Positions 40,790-52,300 of a stretch of DNA of 64,000 nt are shown here, in pieces. Origin of the DNA: Pyricularia pennisetigena (taxonomy: Eukaryota; Ascomycota; Sordariomycetes; Magnaporthales; Pyriculariaceae); the NCBI RefSeq assembly GCF_004337985.1, contig NW_021940919.1, forward strand, positions 248,001 to 312,000, read 5' to 3'. A model generated the notes under the pieces. It was not told where the DNA came from. It did no database searches and was given only the letters and a program-made list of their open reading frames with translations. The first letter of the stretch is position 1. Each line of letters opens with the position of its first letter. Position numbers and translations under genes: made by a program.

Positions 40790-41384
40790 AATAGGACCGG
40801 TGATGTTTTGGTTTTGGATATTTCCTATGTCATGCTTGGCGCTAGCTCGGGTGCAAACAGCCACAGGCTTTTGGGTTTCTGGATTTGTGGGCTGGTTTTG
40901 ACTTGGTTTGGTAAACTTTGGTTTTACTGTTCTATACCTCCAGTGTTATGTTCTCTTTGTTGGATAATATATTTCTTCATCCCAAGTGCGTATGTGGTAA
41001 TCACCATCTGGAAAAAAAAAAAAAACCCACCAATGGAGTGAACTGACTTTGTACAAGGGAAACCCACCCCGCATTCGGAAAACAAGTTGATATAGCAAGA
41101 TAAAGCAGGCTTTCAAGTCATTTCAGGAAATTCCCTCTAAAACAACCAGACTTCGTCATCGTACGACGGAGTTATGCAAAAATTCCAAAGAAGACGGCAT
41201 ATACAAGCCGCATCTATAACAAAAAGAAAAAGCAATATGCAAAAAGAAAACAAAAAAGAAACCACGCGGCAAAACACCAGTAGATCGATCGTACGGTTTT
41301 AACTCAAATGCTCAAACCTATGCAGCCATGCACCAAAACCACAGAAAACAAAACAAACAACAGAGCTCAACACGGCCGACACAC
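40790..41384. other. Convergent 3' region, phospholipase C / amine oxidase
   Basis: 595 bp between converging genes, AT-rich on the right, with an A13 run near 41013. Presumably 3' UTRs; nothing else was seen. Confidence 0.4.
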
Positions 41385-43622
41385 TCACAACTTGCTTTTG
41401 AGCGAAGGAGCCTGGCAGCAGGGTCCGGCAGCAGCAGACGCCTGCGCCTCCTTGGCGAACGCGTCGCGCGAAGTCTTGTCGCCGTCGCCGAGCTGGGTCG
41501 GGGGCAGCCAGAGGGCAGGATTCTTGACGAAGAAGTTGGAGGCGCGCAGCGTCACGCTGACGGGCTCGGCGGGCATGATGGGGAAGTCCTCTGTGCGGGG
41601 GAAGTGGGTGAGGCCGAACTGGATGTAGCAGACGATGTCGGTGTCGTCGATGGAGCCGTCGCGCGCGGCCCAATCGGCCACGGTCGGGTTGAAAGGGTGA
41701 CCCAGCTCGCCCTGGGACTGCGGCACGTAGTCGCCGGCCGGGTAGATGCGCCAGTCCTCGTAGGGCACGACCCAGAGCGCGTGCTGCGCAAACGTCGCGC
41801 GCTTCCACACCATGCTGCCCGGCTTGGCGAGGATGCGGGGGCACGACGAGTTGAGGATCTTGTAGGCGATGGGCTTGCCCGTCGACGGGTTCAGCTTGCT
41901 CCGGTTGATGATGTCCCAGGACCGGCTCGTCTCGTGACAGTAGTCGGCGGCGCCTGCCTTGGCGGTCAGCAGCGGCGTCTTTTTGCAGTAGAAGCCGTTG
42001 CCGTAAGGGTTTTCGGCGGAGCCGAGCGGTGCCTCGGACGAGACAGCGTCGTTTTGCACCACCGAGTTGTTGGGTCCGTCGATCTCCGGGTCGATGCGGA
42101 GCGAGAAGATGTGTTGGTGGTGATGGGCGGTGAGGCCCCGTGCCACCTCGGTGCCGTAGGGTGCGGCAGACTCGGACGGGTGCAGGCAGTACGTGTTGAG
42201 CATGCCCGTCAGCTTCATCTCGAGCTTGTAGGTGCCGTCGAGGTTGAAGATGTGGTAGAAGGCGTAGTCGTAGTTTGCGGCGGTGATGATTTGCGAGATG
42301 ATGAGCTTGCGGTCGCGGGCCGAGATGGCTTGGCCGTTGCGGAAGTCGGTGTGCTTGTACGCGAGGCCGTTGTCCTCCTCATGGATGCAGACAGCGTTCT
42401 TGATGAGGGCGGGCTCGCCGGTGCTGACGGCCAGGACGGCGTCCAGGTAGTGGATTGCGCCCTTGCAGTCGCAGCCGAGCGACAGAGAGTTGCTCATGAA
42501 GCCGGAGCCGTACTCGCCCACATCAAAGGCGTGCTTCTTGTGATGGGGCGGGCTGGGGTTGCCGTAAGGGACGACCATCTCGACGACGCTGATGCGGTTG
42601 AAGAGGGTGCGCTCCCGCTGCTCGTGCTCGTCAAAAATGCTGACGTCAGAGAGGACGATGCCCTCGCGGTAGTTGAAGCCAATGTGCATCTTGTAGCCGG
42701 CCCACGACAGCTCGTTGCCGCGCATGCTGAAGGAGACGCCCTCGGGCTGGGTGATGTCAACGGGCTTGAGCCTGTCGTGGCGGTACCCAGCCGAGATAAA
42801 CTCTGGGGTGTAGTTGTGCTCGGCCAGCGGCGGCTTGGTGCGCTCGCCGTTGACGTGGCGGACGTCAATGGCGAGCACGATCTCCTTCTCGGTGTCGATG
42901 ACGACGGTGAAGTCGAGCGGGTGGGCGTACTGGTTGTCGTTGGGCGAGTTGCGATAGTAGACCAGCCCCTGCTGCAGGCGGCGATCCATGCCCCAGCGGT
43001 AGTCGAAGCCAATGGCCCAGCCGTCGACAAAGACCTTTTCCATGTCGGTGATGCCGACTTCGCGGCAGGCTTCCTGGAACCGCGGGTCGGCGCGGGCCAC
43101 GCGCTCGCAGATGTCGAGGTCCTCGAGCGTCAGCATCGGGCCGACGTCGCGCACATCCTGCCATTGCTCGACGGCCAGCCGGTCCAGGTTGACCAGGACC
43201 TCGGCCGAATCCGGCGTGCCCCGTATCAGCACGACGCCGAAGGCGCGGCGGGCCGGGCGGGGACCTCGGCCGGCGCGGAAGGCCTGGTACTCGGCCTTGG
43301 CGGGCTCGCGCAGCGAGAGGAAGTTGAACTTGAGCTTCTTAGGTGTGGCATACTCACGGATGATCTTGGTTGCAGCACGTATCTCTTCGATGGAGAGAGG
43401 GTCTTATTATTTGGGGGCCAAGAAAAAAAAAGCAATTTTAGGTTAACTTTTGGTATTCAGTTGCTTAGACGAAATGATAGAAGGGGAAAAAAGAAAGAAA
43501 AGAAAAGAATCAAACTCACCAAGAGGATGAACCGGGCCCTGCTTAGTCAGGTCTGGAGCGGCGTCGTTGGGCTCTTCCCGAAAAATTGTATAACCGGCTA
43601 TAGATGAAGTGTCTGGAATCAT
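41385..43622 (-). CDS. Peroxisomal copper amine oxidase
   Basis: Quinone enzyme that oxidises primary amines to aldehyde, ammonia and hydrogen peroxide. Exons 43622-43520 and 43402-41385, with a 117-nt intron (GTGAGT donor, ATAAG acceptor, phase 1), give 706 residues. The splice rebuilds VHPLDPLSIEEIRAA, the hallmark N-terminal start of this family. Tyr412 in NYDYAFYHIF is the expected topaquinone precursor. Copper ligands are His463 and His465 (HQHIFSLR) and His634 (GLTHFPRTEDF), with spacings that match the yeast-type enzymes. The DVGEYG aspartate (Asp328) is the catalytic base. The chain ends LKSKL, a canonical PTS1, so it should be imported into peroxisomes with catalase. Three TTATC (GATA) motifs lie within 600 bp upstream (43822, 44120, 44202). 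The next genes upstream are a permease and a Zn2Cys6 regulator on the same strand. Confidence 0.95.
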
Positions 43623-44408
43623 TTTGGTGGTTTTCTGGGCTCAGGGACTGTGCCATACGAGGGTTGGGGGACCCAATAAGGTTTTATTTTCTTGATGTGA
43701 CCCTGAACTGCTTATGTGCAGTAGAGAATATAATAGATTGTTCGAGGAAAAAAAGGTTTTTTTTTTTGAAATTAAAGAGCAGAAAACCATAAAAAAAAAT
43801 GAGCGCGCCTTCAAGTGCTCTTTATCGTCAACCCGATTCCCCGGCTCCGAAACTTGTAGCCGGAGGAGTAATGGAGATGTACTTGGCGTCTACTTTGTAA
43901 AAAAGCAAATCCCAATTCCCCCCCGCAACTGCCGATTGACGACAGCGAATTAGAATTGAAATCACCAAACTCCATGCAACCCCTAAACGGATGCGAGTCC
44001 CCAAATCCTTTCCCTTTCACTACTAAAACTACGTGGTATCCTCACAATTTGTTGTGGGGCCACCCCCGATCAAAGGGAAGAAAAAACCCGCCCATCGAGT
44101 CGGGGCCAGGTCTTTCCTGTTATCATGCGGCGGTCCTGATTGATCGATGCGTTTTGGTCCGTCGCGCGTGCTGCATGTTTGTTTGTATCGTACCATAATT
44201 TTTATCTCAGTTACATTACGGGGGGAGCCGAGATTTGCTCCCCTTCAAGAGATGTTGTCAAGAACCGTGTACTCCCCTGATGTCTAGGCCAAACTATACG
44301 TAAGCTTGGTTGCGGGCATTACTAAACTGGATAATAACAACAGTTGACAGCCCGCCCGTAGAAGTATAGAGAACCAATCGAAGAATGACATTCCACAACC
44401 CACCCAAG

Positions 44409-44432
44409 AAAAAAAAAAAAAAAAAAAAAAAA
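44409..44432 (+). repeat. A24 homopolymer
   Basis: Uninterrupted run of 24 A in the intergenic region upstream of the amine oxidase. Confidence 0.95.
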
Positions 44433-45054
44433 GGTAACCGCTACCGGAGATAACCCAAAAAGACCCTGGAGAACTACCCGTTTCGGCAGGTTTTCAGACC
44501 ACCTCACCGAACACGTTGGGGCATGGTTCCTTCCTGTCCACAAACCAAACATGGAGGCAAGGTGGCCACCCAAATAAGGACTGTGGGGCTTGTCAAACAT
44601 GATCCCACCTTTTCGCCTATCAGACAGACCCAAACAAACAGCCTAACGTTTCCCATGCGCCGGAAACCAGTTAAGCTCGGTTGTAGCTTAGATTTGCTCT
44701 TAACAAAACACTCAAGAGTCCAAAAAAGACAAGGTACCGAGGTAATAGCCGACGATATAGATAGGCGAGTCATGAAGTTTTGGGTACGCAGTGTGACCGA
44801 TGCATTTATTCACTATGACCAAAGAATGCAATATATTTTGTCAGCGGTGTGAAATGGTATAATCGCTCAGTTCTGCCATCTTCTCTAAAAAAAAACTAGT
44901 AGTGCCAAAAAAAAAAAGGACTCATGAACCCATGCCAACTAGACGCAAGAGTGCATGTGACTTATATCATGACATGACGGCACTGAATCCTGGTTGAACT
45001 CACTTTCCACAACTCCGCTAAGACAAACCACATTCGTAAAAATGTGGGAAAGCA

Positions 45055-45055
<1 letters not shown>

Positions 45056-45127
<72 letters not shown>
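45056..45127 (+). repeat. A72 homopolymer
   Basis: Seventy-two consecutive A residues, the longest homopolymer in the window, 130 bp from the 3' end of the permease gene. It could be the tail of a retroposed transcript or an expanded or assembly-inflated run. No target-site duplication was seen. Confidence 0.95.
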
Positions 45128-45131
<4 letters not shown>

Positions 45132-45257
45132 GGCTACGATAATTAGTAGAGCCAATGCCCTTGAATATATACATGCGTTCGGATAAATCAACAACAATAA
45201 CAACAAGGCACACATACACACGCCGTTCAAATGTCACCAAAGCAAAGTCTCAACCCT

Positions 45258-46934
45258 CTACTTCGACACGGCCCCCCTTTCCTTGCCATCCTTGCCGTCA
45301 TCGCCGTTGGCCTTCTCACCCTCATTCTTTCCAATCCCCTGGAGAACCTCCACCTCGAGCCTCCGGGCTTGCTCCATCCGCTCCTCCGCGTGTCCCGTAC
45401 GCAGATACTTGTGCCTGCCCTCAACCACCCATAATACGAGCGAAATCACCATCATGACCCCAAAAACCGCGATGGCGTAGTTCATGTTCTCTCCCGTCGG
45501 GTCCGGACTGGCGGGAAAGAAAAAGAAGACGGTCGTGACGCAGCAGTAGATCACCGAAACAACATTGATGACCGGCCCAAACCTCCCAAGTGGGAATTCA
45601 CCGCCTGGCGGCAGCTTGTCCCGCCCGACGACGAGCAGGACCACAATCGGGATAGCGTACGAGATTGTCAGCGCGATTGTGGTGACGCTGAGGATGGCCT
45701 GAAGCACGGTGCTGGCGAATGTGTACAGAAGCCCAACCAGCCCGGTAAGAATACCCTGCAGCCAGAGGGCGCGCACCGGCACCTGCCATGTCTTGTCCAC
45801 ATGGCCAAAGTACTCGTCCCACGGCAGACCTCCATCACGCGCCAGACCCCAAGTGAGGCGTGAGGAGCTGGTGATGATGCTGAAAGCCATGCCAATGCCG
45901 TTGAAGATAAAGAGTGACAGGAGCGCCGTCGCGCCTTGCAGCCCAACGGTTTGCACCAGCAAATCAACAAAAGGGATACCGGTGGGCCCGTTGAGGACTG
46001 TATCAAAATCCTGGATGCAGTACATGCAGACCACCATGAAGAAGAACCCAGTGACGCCTCCCAAAGTCACACTGGACCACAGAATACGGGGCACGTTCTT
46101 GCGCGGTGCCGGGATCTCTTCGACCATGTGCACCGCCGCGTCAAACGCCGTCAAGCTGAAGGCTGCTTGTACCAGGCCAAGGAAGAAGGCTACCCCGTCG
46201 CTCCAGCCATCTTGGTTGATCCACGCGGTAAAGACGAATGAAGCAGGCTGGAACGACAGCTGATCTGATTTGGTGCCGACAGCAATGACCAAGGCAAGGG
46301 AAAAGACGAAAAATAGCACGACGAACCAAACTCCCACAAAGTTGTTGATGAACGGGAGGATCGCGTCGCGGCGCCCGGCGCCAATGTTTGCTAGGGTGCC
46401 GACCATGGACATGGCGAAGTAGAGCAAGAACTGGACCCAGCCTAGACTAGCACCTGACCACTCTGGGTCGTAATTGACCTTCATGCTCAAAAGGAATGAG
46501 GTCATAAAGGCCAACTGCGAGGCTGATAACGTCCACCATCCAAACGTGTTAATCCATGCACACATGTAGGATGCGAACCGTCCCCATTGACCTGGCCACA
46601 GGCGCGAAACCCAATATGCTTGTCCCAATGCTGTCGGCATACTGCTGCAGAGTTCGGCAATGGAGACGGCGACACAAACATTGCATATGGTCACCAGCAC
46701 GAGGCCCCACAGAATGAGTGCTGGGCCACCACTGCCGAGCGCACTGCTCAGAGATTGCCCTGCTGTGCTCCATGTTCCGAGAACGATGAAGGAGAGGAAG
46801 AACAAGCTCAAGCTGCCAAACTTGCGACTGAGGGTCTGAGAGTGTCCCATATCAGCAAGTGAGTGCGCATCATCCTCGGCTTGGGCATCACGGGGTGCCT
46901 GATTCCCATGCGACTCGGTGTCGGGACTGCGCAT
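45258..46934 (-). CDS. APC-superfamily amino acid / choline / GABA-type permease
   Basis: Intronless, 558 residues, multi-pass plasma-membrane transporter. A hydrophilic N-terminus (1-45) is followed by about 12 hydrophobic segments, starting with LSLFFLSFIVLGTWSTAG. The fungal choline/GABA/amino-acid permease signature is visible as ELCSSMPTALGQAYWVS, then AFDAAVHMVEEIPAPRKNVP, and SSSRLTWGLARDGGLPW in the loop after a mid-membrane helix. The C-terminus is a charged tail (RRLEVEVLQGIGKNEGEK). Fungal relatives import choline, GABA or other small amines and amino acids; the substrate cannot be told from sequence. It lies directly upstream of the copper amine oxidase on the same strand, which suggests a joint role in amine uptake and breakdown (inference). 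Confidence 0.9.
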   Translation of the reverse strand: MRSPDTESHGNQAPRDAQAEDDAHSLADMGHSQTLSRKFGSLSLFFLSFIVLGTWSTAGQSLSSALGSGGPALILWGLVLVTICNVCVAVSIAELCSSMPTALGQAYWVSRLWPGQWGRFASYMCAWINTFGWWTLSASQLAFMTSFLLSMKVNYDPEWSGASLGWVQFLLYFAMSMVGTLANIGAGRRDAILPFINNFVGVWFVVLFFVFSLALVIAVGTKSDQLSFQPASFVFTAWINQDGWSDGVAFFLGLVQAAFSLTAFDAAVHMVEEIPAPRKNVPRILWSSVTLGGVTGFFFMVVCMYCIQDFDTVLNGPTGIPFVDLLVQTVGLQGATALLSLFIFNGIGMAFSIITSSSRLTWGLARDGGLPWDEYFGHVDKTWQVPVRALWLQGILTGLVGLLYTFASTVLQAILSVTTIALTISYAIPIVVLLVVGRDKLPPGGEFPLGRFGPVINVVSVIYCCVTTVFFFFPASPDPTGENMNYAIAVFGVMMVISLVLWVVEGRHKYLRTGHAEERMEQARRLEVEVLQGIGKNEGEKANGDDGKDGKERGAVSK

Positions 46935-47664
46935 CGAAAAGGTGAGGTGTTGCTAACGGATAGGATTTTGGGTGTTGTGGTTGGCGCAATTTGTCTTTGC
47001 CGTTCCCAGGTTGTGCCCTGATGTTGTCTTATGCATAAAAGAGTGTTTTTGAAACCTCGTTTGTATCGCGGCTCTCAGAATGCCCGCCCCCGGCGTGAGT
47101 CGGTTGAATCAGATGTATGGCGACAAGTCCATGCCTCGTCGTGAATGACTTTAGAGCAACCACCGAGGTTTCTAGCACGCAGGTTTGAATGACGCCTCCC
47201 GCGTCCTATCAATATTGTGGGGGTAGGAATGCCAGGTCGAAGCGGAGCGGTACCGAATTCCCGGGGTAAGCTGGCGCAGCTCCATCGAGAAGTCTTTATC
47301 AGGTGCCCTATCTGATTAGTACCCGACGAGTGGGGGGGGATACAACGTCAAATGACGGGCCATTGCCAGCCACTGCAAAGTGTCCAAGACCAAACTAGGA
47401 TTCTCTCGGCGAAAATGCCAACGATATACGATTGCGTAACTCTGATGTTGCACCTCCGATGTTGCTATCAAAGGGCTCCGCAACTGAAAGAGGGGTCTGG
47501 GCAAATCAACACCTTCGATAGGCTGTATATCAAGGCATTCTCCTTTTCCGGTAATTAGATTACCCATACAAAAGATTGAATAAGGGATAGATCGAATCGA
47601 GGCGATAGACGCGTAAGATTGGTGGATACCGCGCTTGTGTGACCATCGCAGTCTTTTGAGTGCG

Positions 47665-47714
<50 letters not shown>

Positions 47715-47898
47715 CTTTTTTCTTTTTTTGCTTTTTTTTTTTGATACAACATATCTTTGCCGAACGAGGAGTCAGAGATCACAAAGATCTCCGCAACCAT
47801 ACCAACTATTTTCTCCAGTTAATGCATCGAAAAGGGTTTGTAAACAGGTGCTTGAACTGCTACTCGGCAGGGATGTTGCCAGATGTTAGAACTCGGCT
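46935..47898. other. Intergenic region with T49 tract
   Basis: 964 bp holding the permease promoter and the 3' end of the regulator gene. It contains T49 (47666-47714) followed by an interrupted T-rich stretch to 47742. No gene was seen. Confidence 0.4.
47666..47714 (-). repeat. T49 homopolymer (A49 on minus strand)
   Basis: Forty-nine consecutive T followed by C-interrupted T runs to 47742. Directly visible. Confidence 0.95.
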
Positions 47899-49353
47899 TC
47901 ACAAAACCAGCACGTTAGAGTCCAATCCGCCAAAAAGTTCTTGCCAGGTCAGGTCCTCGACGTTGGCACTCCACACAGTTTGAAGCTCCCTCATCACAGC
48001 CCTGACCGACGCAAACCGCATATTATCGTACAACAGGTTGACCAGGTCAAGAACCGTATTTCGATGTTCAGGTAGTTTTGCATGGGCGCCGACAACGTAT
48101 AGTGGGAATATGATGCAGTTTAGTGATTTGGACTTGCGGTCAATTTCTAAAAGCGATTGAATTCCAGCCTGGACGTGTTGCTGGACCAGTGGGTGAATTA
48201 TGGGTAGCCTGCAGATTGCCCGATATAAAAAGATGAGTGCGGCGTGTTGAAAGGCACGGATGAGTGCAAAAGCGTGCACGGCTGTGACGTCTTCCCTGGC
48301 GGTGATAATGTTTCTCTTGTCGTCATTGGTCGGCGATGGAGGGTTGGAATGTGTTTTCTCTAACTTGATTCCTGGGGTTGCATATGAGGGAAGAAATGAC
48401 TGTTCAAACATGCGAACGGTATCCATCGACATCTCGACCTGTCCGCTCCGGATGCTTTCCAGGTAGAAAGACATGGCGCTCATGTCACCGAAGACCTTGG
48501 CGAGTGATGCACGCTGCAGGGGGTCTCGATTCCACCATACGGCGCCCTCGTCGACGGTGGTCCAGACGGAGGCAGGAAACGAGGGCGGACGGCTGTGGAG
48601 TAAAGACGTTGTCAGGTCTGCCGACACAAACTCGGCAAGAAGCAGTTGTAATGACGGCTCGCTCCTCCTCAGAACGCGCTCAATGCCGCCCATTTGTCCA
48701 ACAAGGGCCATGACGCCTTTGTGATGACTGGACGTAGACACAAAACCGGTGACAAACTCTATAAAGCCATCGTGAAGGTAGAGTAGCAAGACGGCGAAGA
48801 GAAGAACCATGGGCGGTCTCTTGTCGAAGAGACAGCTGTCCACCCTGGACCGTATCTCAGCCAGACATTCGGCACGTTTCGGCCCCAGCCCACCCCGCCT
48901 CACCACCTCGGTCTCTTGACCTTCCTGCAGCAGCCGGTGCGAGTCGGCTAGGACGCAGGTGGTGAGGAGCACGACACGGTTCTCGAGGGCAAAAGGCAGC
49001 GGCGGTGATCTGGGCGCCTCTGCACACTGCAGCAGCGGCCAGATGCGGGCGTGAAAGTATTGGAGGGCCCGTCTCTCGCCCTGCGATAGCACACCATCGT
49101 TTGCGAGACCTGGGCTAAAGATGACCGAGGAGCAGACGGTTGGGGGCGTGGCGGGCGAGGGGTTGCTGCGGACGGGTGGCCGCGTGCTCCAGCGAATCAG
49201 ACGGGTGTTGTAGTCGCAACGGACATCCTCCTGACCTTGGGCGCCGTCCTCGGCACACCGACGGCACACGGGCTTGGCGAGGTCGCATTTCACCCGGCGC
49301 TTCTTGCAGGGCCAGCAGGAGCCCGGTACGACCCGCACTCTTGAACTGCGCAT
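47899..49353 (-). CDS. Zn(II)2Cys6 fungal transcription factor
   Basis: Intronless, 484 residues. The start is the ATG at 49353; a TTG-initiated extension of nine codons was rejected. The zinc cluster is at the N-terminus: C13-x2-C16-x6-C23-x6-C30-x2-C33-x12-C46, with the basic stretch KKRRVKCD that contacts DNA. The last loop is longer than usual (12 residues instead of 6-8). The remainder (about 80-484) resembles the fungal_trans_2 type regulatory region: helical, with LLQCAEAP, SHHKGVMALVGQMGG and a C-terminus ending WQELFGGLDSNVLVL. It sits upstream of the permease and the amine oxidase on the same strand, so it is a candidate local regulator of them. That link is positional only. Confidence 0.88.
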   Translation of the reverse strand: MRSSRVRVVPGSCWPCKKRRVKCDLAKPVCRRCAEDGAQGQEDVRCDYNTRLIRWSTRPPVRSNPSPATPPTVCSSVIFSPGLANDGVLSQGERRALQYFHARIWPLLQCAEAPRSPPLPFALENRVVLLTTCVLADSHRLLQEGQETEVVRRGGLGPKRAECLAEIRSRVDSCLFDKRPPMVLLFAVLLLYLHDGFIEFVTGFVSTSSHHKGVMALVGQMGGIERVLRRSEPSLQLLLAEFVSADLTTSLLHSRPPSFPASVWTTVDEGAVWWNRDPLQRASLAKVFGDMSAMSFYLESIRSGQVEMSMDTVRMFEQSFLPSYATPGIKLEKTHSNPPSPTNDDKRNIITAREDVTAVHAFALIRAFQHAALIFLYRAICRLPIIHPLVQQHVQAGIQSLLEIDRKSKSLNCIIFPLYVVGAHAKLPEHRNTVLDLVNLLYDNMRFASVRAVMRELQTVWSANVEDLTWQELFGGLDSNVLVL

Positions 49354-52300
49354 TGCTCGTGCAGTGCAGAAAGAACTCAATCCGTAATTTTCTTTTCCCT
49401 GTCCTTTTTTTATTTTATTTTTATTTTCTTGTTTTCGGGAAAGTTACCGTGGCCGCCGGAAAGGGTAACAATTGTTCCCTTTGTGTGGGACGTCGTTCAA
49501 GGCGGAGAGATTTTCAATCACGAACGAATTAGCCGCGTGGATTTTTTTAACTCCGGAGGTGGTTCAAGGTGAGGCTGTGCCGGTAGCTTTTTGTCACAGA
49601 TTAGACTTTGCATCCCTATCAAACAGAGTCCTATTCGATTGCTAACTTTTCAAGATCCAATCAGACTAGACCTGATGTGGAATTTGCCAACCGGGGCCTT
49701 CACCTTGGCGAGGCTTGATCTCCGCACCTTTTGTACCATAATACGTCATGCTCCTAGTAAAATTACCCCGCACTACCCCCAACAATCGATTCATCAGAGA
49801 GCGAGTGGGGCCATGGAGCTCTGGGAAACAACCCGTCGTCAACGGCAGATCGGTTGCTCTTAGTTCATCTACTATTGATTCGAGGCTTAATAACTCTTGT
49901 AGTTTACGCCAAATAAGGTATATGCTTGCTTTCCTATCTTATTTGCTCGACAGTTCTCGAACCATGGGCCTTGGGAGGTCCGGAAATGCTGATGTTGACC
50001 TACGCAAACGCGCAAGCTCACTGTTGGCAAAGAAAGTTTCCAAGCAAAGCCGAGTCATGCATGCCTCTGGGGTTCGCGTTTGACCAGAACCAGGGACACC
50101 GCAGTGGTAATGCCGTGAGCCGGCCATGCGCTGACAACCTCATTGATATATTGCAGATATCCAAAAGCCCGGAGACTGGATTTGTCAACTTTGATGATTG
50201 ACAGTAGGATAATGAAACTTGATAAAGGACTGGCAAAACGAAAATCCAGACAAACTACACGTGTGCTGTGTCTAATCTTGGCCTGGCGGATGCCGTTTAT
50301 TGCCCGCTTGATCCGATCTTGCCTCACCCTACTCTAAGACAAATTTGGATGCTGGACTGTCACATTCTGTGTGTTTCTCCCATACAGTCCTAGAACGGAC
50401 AGAAAAAAAAACAAGACTGCCACTACTCTGCCTAAACTCAATCAAGTCGGACACAACTGCCATGCCTCGGCAAGAGAAATGGGCACAAATTGCCACAATC
50501 GCATCAACACCCACAGAACAGCCTCCTCAACATTAAAGCAGTATTACAACAGCAAAATTTCATCACTGCAGACTGCTGAAAATTTGGTGGTGTCGAAAGC
50601 CAGCGCCTCTAACATAGTTGATTGGCAGAGATGTTCGATCGCTAAGCAAGACCATCCACATCGAAGCCGCCGTGACAGGATAAACGATTCCCCCAGTTAT
50701 AGACCGCAGACACTCAAGATGCCAACACGATGGTTACAAAGCTCTGAAAGGAGCAGCATGTGCCATCGCAGAGCAGACACAGCCGACAACGAACGACCGG
50801 ACTGCCTCCGGGACGACTTGATAAAGGAAGGCACTGGTTTCCGGTTGCACTTGATGTTCATATAGTGGCAACTCGGCAGTGCTCATCTACTCTCAATAAT
50901 TTCAGAGGCTGATAACTTGGATCATTTCCAAAATCCTTTGCAAAACATACGGAAACCCATCAGCAGAGATTTTCTGGAGTTATCGACGACCATGCACTCG
51001 TACTGCTAGCCGGACTGTCGAGGTTGATAAGCCCTTCAGGGCCCAACCCGCACAAGACTCAAGCAACCTTCGCCGACTCTTACCACAGAGAGCCTAGTTA
51101 ACCAGTGGAATCGACACCCATTCCATGTTATCATGGAAGCTTGGTCTAGTCTAGCATTCGCTTGCGATAACACTGTCGTGCACAACGCAGTCGGATAAAT
51201 GCCATGCTTACGACGAATGACTATGGGACAACCTCCTAGCCTCTTATAGAGCATTGACGGTTCTCAGACGACGAAGTTTGCCTTGGAAGCGCCTGACAGC
51301 ATTACATTTGAGACTGGTGACAGACAGCTGGCCTTGGCTTCTTGATATTAACGATGCACAGCTGAAATACGCCGTTCAAATGACATAACGGCATCCTTCA
51401 CCCAAAAAAAAAAAAAAAAAAAAAAAAAAAACCACAAGATTGATCCTGCAAATTCCGAACACTCGGGCAAAAATAAATATATCGCTGTCTAATGGACGCA
51501 GTCAAGAAGGTGGTCGATTTTGAGACGCAAACTCTTGCCCGACTGCCGAAGTCCCAAGAGCGTAGACCGCTCGCAGCTGGGCTACACCGAAACCAGTCAT
51601 ATCCGCGCGAGGTCATGCCATTGCGACCAGATCTTCGTATACTTTCGCGAAAGCGGGCCTAGGTGGGCCAGTTTGCAGATCTCAAAAGGCCACGCAAGTC
51701 AATAGACAATTTCTCGTGTTGCTGCATCATGTGTTGTCAAGAAGGGGCAGGCTGCCATTGAAAATCGTATCGATGTGTAAAGCATATTGCATACTGTAGG
51801 GCATAATAAACGAGCGGAAAGGACGAGGCAAAAAAATAAATTAAGATAAAAAAGACTGAGCTCGTATCAGAACTGAATGACGTTTGAAGGGTGCCGTGCA
51901 GTGGAATAAGAATATCAAGGTTTCCCCGCACCTCTGCCGGAAACCCGATCGAACCAAACAAAATCCAGGCTGGAAGAGAAGTGTCGCAAACCAATGGGTG
52001 TGCAATTGGGATTTGACGGCCTGTCAAAAAAAATGCATAAGCCCGAACTCCGGTCGTTCGGTGAGTTGAAATGACTGGACCATTCTAACTATTTGTCATT
52101 TGATCGACAGGCAATTACCTGGTAAAAGCAAGATTTTGAACACCCTACAGTGCTGTGATCGGGGGTTCCCCTATGCAGTCGAATGCTGAATTTAGATACG
52201 AGGTGGGCCGGGAAAACTTCTCCGGAAGTTGGGTACCATGGTAAGGTATGCTTGGTTGACGATCTCTCTCTAGTCCTTCTCGTAACTTCGCTAGGTAAAG

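Larger units (their letters stand above)
43623..45257. other. Intergenic region, amine oxidase promoter / permease 3' side
   Basis: 1.6 kb with no supportable gene. It has an A24 tract (44409-44432) and an A72 tract (45056-45127) ending 130 bp before the permease stop. GATA-type motifs near the amine oxidase start could serve nitrogen regulation. Confidence 0.4.

Noticed and set aside
39827..40864. 345-codon open frame antisense to phospholipase C
   Set aside because: Mirror of the GC-rich coding strand; no family resemblance.
41328..43607. 759-codon open frame antisense to the copper amine oxidase
   Set aside because: It is a shadow created by strong GC3 bias of the real gene; its product is Val/Gly/Arg/Asp-rich with no domain, while the sense strand carries every amine oxidase motif.
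47555..47983. Poly-Phe and poly-Lys frames around the T49 tract
   Set aside because: Artefacts of homopolymer translation.
50371..50865. 164-codon plus-strand frame
   Set aside because: No domain, irregular composition, no leader or splice context; not distinguishable from chance.
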